A stretch of DNA of 64,000 nucleotides from Armigeres subalbatus (taxonomy: Eukaryota; Arthropoda; Insecta; Diptera; Culicidae), in the NCBI RefSeq assembly GCF_024139115.2, contig NW_026943245.1:891145-955144 (forward strand), given 5' to 3'. The position numbers and the translations under genes are program-made. Under the pieces are notes generated by a model. The model was not told where the DNA came from. It did no database searches and was given only the letters and a program-made list of their open reading frames with translations. This document shows positions 56,580 to 64,000 of this stretch, piece after piece. How positions within the stretch are numbered: position 1 is the first letter of the stretch; the number at the start of each line of letters is the position of its first letter.

Positions 56580-58180
56580 TCCACAAGCATGTACTTTGTC
56601 TTTGACGCATTCACCACCAGTCCAACTTTTGTTGCTTCACGTTTCAGGCGGGTGTACAGTTCTGCCACCTTTGCAAATGTTCGGCCGCGATGCCAGTCCA
56701 TGTCATCCGCGAAACAAATAAATTGACTGGATCTGTTGAAAATCGTACCCCGGCTGTTACACCCGGCTCTCCGCATGACACCTTCTAGCGCAATGTTGAA
56801 CAATAGGCACGAAAGTCCATCACCTTGCCTTAGTCCCGGCGTGATTCGAACGAATTGGAGTGTTCGCCCGAAATCTTCACACAGTTTTGCACACCATCCA
56901 CCGTTGCTTTGATCAGTCTGGTAAGCTTCCCAGGGAAGCTGTTCTCGTCCATAATTTTCCATAGCTCTACGCGGTCTATACTGTCGTATGTCGCCTTGAA
57001 ATCAACGAACAAATGGTGCGTTGGGACCTGGCATTCACGGCATTTTTGAAGGATTTGCCGTACGGTAAAGATCTGGTCCGTTGTCGAGCGGCCGTGAACG
57101 AAGCCGGCTTGATAACTTCCCACGAACTCATTCACTAATGGTGACAGACGACGGAAGATGATCTGAGATCAGGCATTGCAATATCATCTGAGCACAGTAT
57201 ATCATCTTTGCTTGTGCAAAGATATTATCCCTAATCAAAGAGCACTCTGGAAAGATATTATCATTTGAGCATTTGATGATGATCCTGATAGCCAGCGCGG
57301 TTCGGGGTTTGTTCACGTTGCGAGGGCGTTGCTACAACAAGAGCAGAGAAAAAACTTTTCTCCATGGTGAAAATTGCACTTTGTTTACTGAGCAGATAGA
57401 TAACTAAGATCGATATCCCTGCATATCATCAGTATCTTTGCTCAGAAGATCGAATGATGGGATAAATTGCAATGCCTGTCTGAGATATCACTTTGTAGGC
57501 GGCATTAAGGATGGTGATCGCTCGCAAGTTCTAACACTCCAGCATGTCGCCTTTCTTGTAGATGGGGCATATAACTCCTTCCTTCCACTCCTCCGGTAGC
57601 TGTTCAGTTTCCCAGATTCTGACTATCAATTTGTGCAGGCAAGTGGCTAGCTTTTCCGGGCCTATCTTGATGAGCGCAGCTCCGATACCATCCTTACCAG
57701 CTGCTTTATTGGTCTTTAGCTGTTGGATGGCATCCTTAACATCCCTCAAGGTGAGGGCTGGTTGGCTTCCATCGTCCGCTGCATTGATTTCCACTGCCTG
57801 TACTTCTAGTGCCCTTAAAATGTTTCTCGTAGTGCTGCTTCCACCTTTCGATCACCACACGATCGTCCGTCAACTTACGGGATGCGTTGAGCTTCTGGTA
57901 GAACTTGCGTGTTTCTTGAGAACGGCACAGCTGTTCCATCTCCTCGCACTCCGCTTCTTCCAGGCGGCGTTTCTTCTCCTGAAAAGGCGGGTCTGTTGTT
58001 CCGCTTCCGTCTATAACGTTCCACGTTCTGCCGGGTACCTTGCTGCAGCGCGACCGCCCGCGCTGCGTCCTTCTCCTCCAGAATCTGTCTGCACTCTTCG
58101 TCGAACCAATCGTTCCGTCGACTTTGACCCATATACCCGACGTTGTTCTCCGCTGCGTCGTTAATGGCTGCTTTGATTGT
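56580..58180 (-). pseudogene. RTE linker and reverse transcriptase
   Basis: On the minus strand the linker (WFDEECRQILEEKDAARAVA) is followed by MEQLCRSQETRKFYQKL, then GKDGIGAALIKIGPEKLATC and EEWKEGVICPIYKK. The 309-bp MITE interrupts at 57170-57478. The RT core continues with NEFVGSYQAGFVHGRSTTD, LFVDFKATYDSIDR, LRQGDGLSCLLFNIALEGV, ICFADDMD near 56705 and TKYMLV at the 3' break. A frameshift near 56850 separates two of the open stretches. The residues are close to those of copy 1, so both are of similar age. Inactive. Confidence 0.85.
57170..57478. mobile_element. 309-bp hAT-type MITE with perfect 8-bp duplication
   Basis: TCTGAGAT at 57162-57169 and 57479-57486. Ends CAGGCATTGCAAT and ATTGCAATGCCTG are perfect 13-bp inverted repeats. 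The uninterrupted RTE site is seen in copy 1 near 3745-3780. Confidence 0.92.
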
Positions 58181-58188
58181 ATTCTAGC

Positions 58189-59446
58189 TAGGGTGGTCTA
58201 ACCGGTAGTACCGAAACCGGTAATACCGGTATTACCGACCAATTTTGAGTACCGAAAATACCGGTATTAGAGATGGAAAATACCGGTATGTTCGGTATTT
58301 CAAATTTTGCTGGCAGTATAAAAACTCTAGATTTTTTTTACCTACAATATATCAGCTAAACTGCTCCCTTATAGATAGGAAATCCAACAATAATGGGCCA
58401 AATATGCGATTACAGTAAGTAAAGACACTCCGTGCAACAAACACTTACAACAATTGAATGAACCTTTGCACACGTATGCATCATTGACGACGTTTACGCT
58501 ACATATGCGTTGTTTCATAGCCATCTGTCAAATTGCCAATGACTTTTTTTTCAATAAACATTGTTTACATCGTTTTCCCGCAATAAATGAAATTGTGAAA
58601 AAGGTACGTGCCGTAATAGTTTTCTTCTGTGAAAAATAATTCGGAAAACAAAATGTATTGGTGACTGACACCCAAACACTCTGGAATAGCATGTTGTTCA
58701 TGCTCAAATGGTTCTATTTGTTGAAGGTATCCGTTTAGAAAACATCAGTGATGATGATAATTTGACGGTAGGTGAAATAATTCAAGCTTTTGAACCTGTT
58801 TAATCTGCTGCCGAACTACACTGCCGTGAGTTCTGCACTCATATGAAGCCGACGTGGCGCTCCAAATTATGTTGGATGAATTATCAAATCAAGCCACAGA
58901 CATTTCCGCCAACTTATTTGATGCTCTCAAAGAATGAATCCAAGGAAGACGATCAGAATAAGCTGCTCTTTTGCTTTTTTAAATAATCCTGCCGTAAAGC
59001 AGTTGACCAGAAATGATTTTGGCATTTTCTTCAAGACATGCGTTGCCAGTTGACGCCAGGATCTACGTTGACGCCAGGATCCTTGCAAACAATCCGTAAA
59101 TAATTCTCCTACTGTGAATCTGAAGGAATTAAGGGCAAGACTTACTGGAAACTGATTTTCGACGCTCTTTCCTTCGTCCAACTTCGGTTGAACTAGAAAG
59201 GACATTCTCAGCAGCTGGCAACATTGCCAATAAAATCCGATGCGGATTGGGAGATGAATCGCTCATTATGTTACATCTACTAAAGTTTCACTTTGCCCAG
59301 CTCAACAAACAATGGTGTTGGCATTTGAAGTTTGTCTAATTCACCCAATAGTCCAAATACCGGTCTTTTACCGGTATTACCGGTATTGACCCCACCTAAT
59401 ACCGAATACCGGTATTAGTCAAAAATGGTCAATACCGATAACCCTA
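58189..59446 (+). mobile_element. 1258-bp hAT element with transposase remnant
   Basis: ATTCTAGC at 58181-58188 and ATTCCAGC at 59447-59454 (one mismatch) flank ends TAGGGTGGTC and GATAACCCTA. ACCGGTATTACCGGT motifs are repeated near both ends. The RTE site without insert is seen near 8813. The coding strand is plus. Confidence 0.88.
58706..59339 (+). pseudogene. hAT transposase remnant
   Basis: The clearest part is 59133-59339: LRPTSVELERTFSAAGNIAN, then LGDESLIMLLHLLKF, the C-terminal dimerisation region of hAT transposases (family text ERxFS and a Leu-rich helix), ending in TAA at 59337-59339. Upstream, in other frames, NISDDDNLTVGEIIQAF and IMLDELSNQATDISANLFDALKE fit the region before it. 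Only about 200 codons are visible; the N-terminal BED finger and most of the catalytic domain are missing. No ATG opens the C-terminal frame. Confidence 0.75.
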
Positions 59447-60200
59447 ATTCCAGCAGTCCTCAAGAGGGGCCCCATCGAGCTCACCCTCTTCCGGCAACGC
59501 TGCCTCGAGATGCTGCGCGTATGCAGTGGCGACATCAGGTTGCTTCAGTCGCTCTAGGTCGTACCGCGGCGGTCGTCGGTACCGAACATTGTTGATGACG
59601 GATAGTTTTGGGCGCAGTTTAACCATCACCAGATAGTGGTCAGAGTCGATGTTAGCGCCACGATATGTCCTGACGTCGATAATGTCGGAGAAGTGCCGTC
59701 CATCAATCAGAACGTGGTCGATTTGTGATTCAGTCTGCAGTGGTGATCTCCAGGTGTACCGATACGGGAGGCTGTGTTGGAAGTAGGTGCTGTGAATGGC
59801 CATATTCTTGGAGGCGGCAAAATCAATTAGTCGTAGGCCGTTTCCGTTCGTCAGCCGGTGAGCGCTGAACTTTCCAATAGTCGATCTAAACTCCTCCTCT
59901 TGGCCAACCTGAGCGTTCAAATCTCCTATGATGATTTTGACGTCGTGGCTTGGGCAACTGTCGTACTCACGTTCCAGCTGCGCGTAGAATGCGTCCTTAT
60001 CATCATCAGTGCTTCCGGAATGTGGGCTATGGACGTTGAATATGCTGAAGTTGAAGAACCGGTCTTTGATCCTCAACCTGCACATTCTTTCATTGATCGG
60101 CCACCACCCGATCACGCGCCTTTGCATATCGCCCATCACTATGAGCTGTTCCCAGCTCGTGTGTAGTCCGCTAGTCCCTTTTCGTCGCGGTGGTCTTCGC
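59447..60200 (-). pseudogene. RTE apurinic endonuclease domain
   Basis: The domain nicks target DNA. The minus-strand reading is open from about 60175 to 59444: HTSWEQLI, RRVIGWWPINERM, FNVHSPHSGS, IIIGDLNAQVGQEEEF (catalytic Asp/Asn), [31 protein letters not shown] and GANIDSDHYLVMVKL (SDH catalytic motif). The ATG at 60137 is not the real start: the N-terminal strand with the WNVR motif is missing, replaced by about 90 bp of unrelated DNA near 60200-60290. The stop is the TAG that begins the hAT element's right terminus (59444-59446). The linker resumes at 58180. Confidence 0.85.
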
Positions 60201-60540
60201 CGATGGTTCCGGTCCGTACTCTCTTGTTGATTGTTCGTTGCTTATGATTTTTTTAAAGGCCGGATTGCAAAGCTTGACAAAAAACCCTTTAAATTTCCGG
60301 AGGACCATTCCTCCTTATTTCCGGTGGACTATGGTGCACAGTTTCATTTAGAGTCCCTCGCTGGCACTCGGATCAGCTGCCCCTAACATGGAGAACAGAC
60401 GCTGTTGTGAGCCGATCCTGACATGGGGAACAGACGCTCAGTAAGATTTGCTCCTCCGGAGAGGAGCACCCCCCCCCCCCCTTCCCTGTCAGCCTACGAC
60501 CATAGTTCTCACCGGGGTTGGTTACCCGATCTTCCCTACG

Positions 60541-61438
60541 CACATAGGGGTATTTCACCATTCTAGCCGGAATAAAGTTAAATTTTCAAAATTGTCCTAG
60601 AGCAGTCCAAATATGCCTCAAACTTCTCTGAATAGTAGACGAGCGACTTCTAGTACTAGGTTTTCTATTTAGATTTAAAGTTTTACCACTACACTTCTAG
60701 AGAGTTAGAGGTTTTTCGTTGAGGAAATTAATTATTTTTTCTGTTGAATTTGATTACGTTCGGTATGTTCTATTGTGGTCAAATATTTGTCACAGCAATC
60801 CACAGATCAGTACATACCATGAAAAAGTAGACAAAATAGTATCATGTAAACATATTTTTGACAAGAATGAATGGTTCTGAACAGAAATACAAAAGAGTAA
60901 TTCGAAGTCCATTTTCGAGCTGAAACTAGATAATGTTACTCATATTTTCAATAAGCATAAAACACTTATTCGATGATATTCGGTAATATTTCAGTATAGA
61001 GAGGACGCATTTATGTCTATATTTTAGGATCCCGAAGAAAAATCTTGCGCAAATTTGCGCCATTTTGAAAGCGGATGTTTTTAGTTTGGTACTGTATTTA
61101 AGGCATTTATGGCCTATATCATACATTCAACCTCCCTATGAAAAGAGGAAGAGTCATAGAGCAATTTCCATGACACCATCTTTTAGCTCTATATTTCCCC
61201 ATGCAAACACAAAGAGTTGAGCTGATTTCGGTAGCAGCGTTGATGAGAATGAATTAATTGGAATTACCATTGTTTTTCAAGGTTTTAAAGGGTAAAGCAC
61301 ATGGGTCAAAAAGTGAAAATTAAGAAAACTGATATTTCAGCTAAATTATCATCACAGTATCATAAAATAAGGTGAAATATAGCAGTTTGAGAGATAAAAT
61401 AATTTATTCCGGCTAGATTGCGAAAATACCCCTATGTG
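60541..61438. mobile_element. 898-bp non-autonomous element, Transib-like
   Basis: CTACG at 60536-60540 and 61439-61443 is a perfect 5-bp duplication. Ends CACATAGGGGTATTT and the right-end complement CACATAGGGGTATTTTCGC continue inverted through CTAGCCGGAATAA, about 35 bp with few mismatches. CAC-starting ends and GC-containing 5-bp duplications resemble Transib. The interior is AT-rich without ORF. The empty site is seen in copy 2 near 9488-9500. Confidence 0.85.
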
Positions 61439-61587
61439 CTACGGTTGCTCGTATCCCGGCCAGCACCATGGGGAGGTAGGGATAGGAGTAGCTGGGTAAG
61501 AGGCTAAGGACCGCGAGATGGGGTCTATTTTATTCCTTCAGGTACGCGAAGTACCAATGGTACGTTTTACCCAGCATTTGCCGTGCC

Positions 61588-61949
61588 CTGACCTGACCAC
61601 ACATGGAACTTCCGAAACACGGAGTGCCTCGGAAGAACTTGTGGAAGGGGACATTTCCGTTTTAAAATCCAAACGTGTCATGCTACAAATCATTTTGAAT
61701 GATATCGCACAAATAAACTTCTGATTAATCTATAAAGTGCGAAAGATCTCAGTGATTAGAGCTTGTACGTAAGGTAAAAACAAAACATCAGGCACGACCC
61801 CTAGGTTACGCGTGAAAGTTGGGCCAATTCCCTTTATTCTATCTAGTTTTAAATAACTCAGCTAGAATCTAAGAAATATAGAGAAAGATGCAAAGTAGGA
61901 GAATGAATTACCCGAAGGCAATCAGCCTAAAACTAGACTAGATCCAGTG
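61588..61949. other. No gene recognised
   Basis: Flank of RTE copy 3 on its 5' side; a short ORF at 61518-61724 crosses the RTE end and is not a gene. Confidence 0.4.
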
Positions 61950-62840
61950 CTAGATGGTATCCAAAATAAGGTTCTAAAAAAAGCAATCCAGGCACTATTT
62001 CCACGTTGCAGAAGTGCATAGACGATGTTGGCAAGATGAGACTACTGGCCAGCGTACCCGATCAAGAATGCATAACAAAATTATAACAAGGGGAGTTATT
62101 TATTTCAAAAAAATAATGTAACAAAATGTGTTATAAAATTGGCTGGTTAGTTGTTAAAATAACAAAAATTATATCAAAATTCCCTCTAGCCGTAACATAA
62201 TTATATCAGAGGTTGTTACCTTCATTTCAACATTATAACAACCGTTGATATGATTATGAGGTACAAAAATCTACTTTCATGGTAATTGCCTACATCACGT
62301 ATAAAAATGTGGTACGCTACAACGCCGGATTTCCATCCATAATGTAGGCAATTAACTTTGTACTAGCTATTAACATCGAACATTGATTCAAGTTATACTG
62401 GAGGTGATTACCTCCGCTTTTTCCAATATCAAAAAATGTAGGCAATTATTTTGTGTAAATATACATAACTAATGTTGTTATAATTTTGATATGAAATAAA
62501 ACTAGCCGAAGACACATTTTCATCGAATTATCTAATTATAACACACGTTGTTTTAGATAACAATCATTGATAGAATTAAGTTATAATTTTGTTATGTATT
62601 CATGATCGGGTATGTACGTCAATACTTAGATACGGCGCATCCGTCTGGGCGACTGCAGTTATCACATGGAGAAAAAATCCTCGGCTTAATAGCTTGAGAC
62701 AATATTTCGAATGCAAGGGGGGTCTAACAATTAATTTCAAACCAGCTATTGTGGGCAGACTGGAAACACAAAGGTTCTTGAGAGAATCCGCCATCGGGCC
62801 GAGCTCATCATGCCGCGATGAAGAACCGATTTTGTTTTGC
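61950..62840 (+). pseudogene. R1-like reverse transcriptase C-terminal fragment, split by a MITE
   Basis: Before the MITE the frame reads a degraded LARMRLLASV block; after it, in the same frame, CTSILRYGASVWATAV. Together they match the region after the thumb of R1-group ORF2 (RLLASV, ILRYGAPVW in the family). Downstream text to 62840 (RLNSLRQYFE, FKPAIVGRLETQRF) is more decayed. No catalytic RT motif is present. It may belong with the R1 fragments at 27113 or 31739, but they do not overlap enough to tell. Confidence 0.65.
62057..62610. mobile_element. 554-bp MITE with TA duplication
   Basis: TA at 62055-62056 and 62611-62612. Ends CCCGATCAAGAATGCATAAC and GTTATGTATTCATGATCGGG are inverted with two mismatches; ACAAAATTATAAC continues both arms. 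Several TTATAAC or TATAACA motifs occur internally. The host reading frame continues across with a single TA retained. Confidence 0.88.
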
Positions 62841-62889
62841 CAGGACGCCATCTAACCAGACGCAATGCTTAAACTGGAACCTAGTAGTA

Positions 62890-63895
62890 GTACTTAGAAT
62901 GTATTTACCTCAGGAGTTCCTTCGGAATTCAAAACTTCCTCCTGGAATTCTTTCGGAAAATTTTCGAATCATTAATATTGAAATATATTCACGATTTCCT
63001 TTTAAACATTCTTCGGAAATAGGGTAAAGGATGTATTTCGGACCACCTTTATGGGGGCTCTTATTTTGGACCACCAAGAGGAATTTGTACTCAGTGGTCC
63101 AAAACATGAGCCGTCGAACTGGTGGTCCAAAATTCCTCCCTTACCCTACCTTCCGAAACTCCTTTAGAAATATCTACGGAAAATATTTTGGTAATTCTTT
63201 CAGATATCCCTCCAAGAGCTCCTTCAGGAACTCCACCGAAAATCCCTATGGAAATTGTTTCACAAATACCTCAATAAATTTCTTCAGAAATTCTTTCAGA
63301 AAGTCCTGTTAGCGTTGAGCTTAATTTCTAAATTTGAAAAAGACGTTAAAAGAAATTAAAAAAAAAATTGATTGATTAAAAAAATGATTAAAAAAATCAT
63401 GTCTCTCCAAAAAGTCTTCCAGAAATTTCTTCAGATCTTTCTCCAGCAAATCTTTCCGAACTTTGTGCAGGATATTGCTTAGGATATTCCTCTGTTTTTT
63501 CAGCAACTCTTTCAGTAATTTCTTTAGAATTTTCTTCATAATTTCCAGAAATTCCAGAAACATTTCTGTTGAAATTCCTTTAGAATGTTTTTCGGTAATA
63601 CCAGCAGAAAATCATTCGGGTAATTCTTTCAATTTTTTCTAGAAATTCCTTTGGAAAATAGTTTGGAAGTATCATCTGGATTTTTTTTGGGAAATCCCTT
63701 TAGGAAATCTTTGACTATTTCGTTGAAAATTCCAACAAAAATTCCTTTAAATATTTTGATGGCAAAAGCTTCAAGGAAGTATTAAAAATACGTCCAACAA
63801 AATATCGGATAGAATTCAGGTATTTTGTATGATTTTATTGAAGAATAGAACTCCTAAAAGAATCCCTGAAAAAATATCAATGGAATTTCCGATGA
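62890..63895. repeat. TTCCTTCGGAATT-type minisatellite
   Basis: Degenerate units of GAATTCTTTCGGAAA and TTCCTCCTGGAATT type, the same style as 40225-41180 and 50461-51175. A T-rich stretch at 63330-63395 interrupts it, as does the MITE at 63022-63146. Confidence 0.75.
63022..63146. mobile_element. 125-bp palindromic MITE with TA duplication
   Basis: TA at 63020-63021 and 63147-63148. Arms of about 27 bp start GGGTAAAGGA and end TCCCTTACCC and include GGACCACC. It lies inside the minisatellite. Confidence 0.8.
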
Positions 63896-63897
63896 AA

Positions 63898-64000
63898 AAT
63901 GAGCATGAGCATGAGCATGAGCATGATGACCGTGCATTTCGTAGTTGCTACTCCGTGATCGATCAGAACAATCGCAATTGCACAGGGAACCAATGGATGG
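63898..64000 (+). repeat. GAGCAT microsatellite and adjoining repeat
   Basis: GAGCAT is repeated four times at 63900-63923. Sequence after it (TGATCGATCAGAACAATCGC) runs off the window and may be a LINE or SINE end with a hexamer tail. Confidence 0.6.

Larger units (their letters stand above)
56577..61587 (-). mobile_element. RTE-clade retrotransposon copy 3 with three nested DNA transposons
   Basis: Minus strand: 5' terminus at 61587 (GGCACGGCAAATGCTGGG), 5' region, endonuclease (60200-59447), linker and RT (58180-56580). The 3' end is missing after the TKYMLV block, replaced by the 56493-56576 repeat. Insertions: 60541-61438, 58189-59446 and 57170-57478, each with its own target duplication. 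Confidence 0.85.

Noticed and set aside
1..64000. CRISPR arrays, bacterial operons or endogenous RNA-virus genes
   Set aside because: No regular spacer arrays, no bacterial gene organisation, and no viral polymerase, glycoprotein or nucleoprotein motifs were seen in the frames read.

Overview
The window looks like euchromatic but gene-poor DNA from a mosquito, most likely Aedes. The evidence is inference from content: Feilai-type tRNA-derived SINEs with triplet tails, Jockey, RTE, R1 and I-clade non-LTR retrotransposons, BEL/Pao LTR retrotransposons, many hAT-type and TA-flanked MITEs, and AT-rich unique DNA between them. I could not support any intact host protein-coding gene. Every recognisable coding region is a broken transposable-element ORF. 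There is one 57-base run of N at 6444-6500.

Layout. 1-3129 is the 3' part of a Jockey-clade element (ORF1 tail and frameshifted ORF2). 3131-4938 is a 5'-truncated RTE element. 7249-11677 is a second RTE copy on the minus strand, carrying a 97-bp MITE and a 2-kb AT-rich insertion that itself contains a retroposon with a 17-bp target duplication. 11684-19530 holds scattered BEL/Pao pol pieces on the plus strand (RT/RNase H, then integrase), separated by 5.7 kb of other DNA. 23823-25235 is the RNase H end of an I-clade element split by a SINE.

27.5-34.3 kb is one minus-strand BEL/Pao element. It is split by an R1-clade element (31020-33741) inserted between its protease and RT, and by two MITEs. 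The R1 element has lost nearly all of ORF2. 38808-42753 is a hAT element with a perfect 8-bp target duplication; it contains a minisatellite, a SINE, and a long palindrome that was itself hit by a LINE. 44207-46998 is a second minisatellite-bearing hAT-like element with another hAT nested in it. 48.5-50.2 kb is a pyrimidine-rich minisatellite carrying a SINE. 56577-61587 is a third RTE copy holding three separate DNA transposons, each with its own target duplication. 62-64 kb is an R1-like RT fragment split by a MITE, then more minisatellite.

The genes do not form a pathway. What the window shows well is insertion history: target-site duplications and intact homologous copies allow relative dating of at least four nests. 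The observations most worth following are two hAT-type elements whose interiors are mostly minisatellite, a Transib-like 898-bp element, a hAT end that supplies an in-frame stop codon to its host RTE ORF, a TATA-Inr-DPE core promoter at 47.5 kb, and a small secreted Cys-rich ORF at 21.7 kb. Family assignments come from reading motifs by eye, with no database search.
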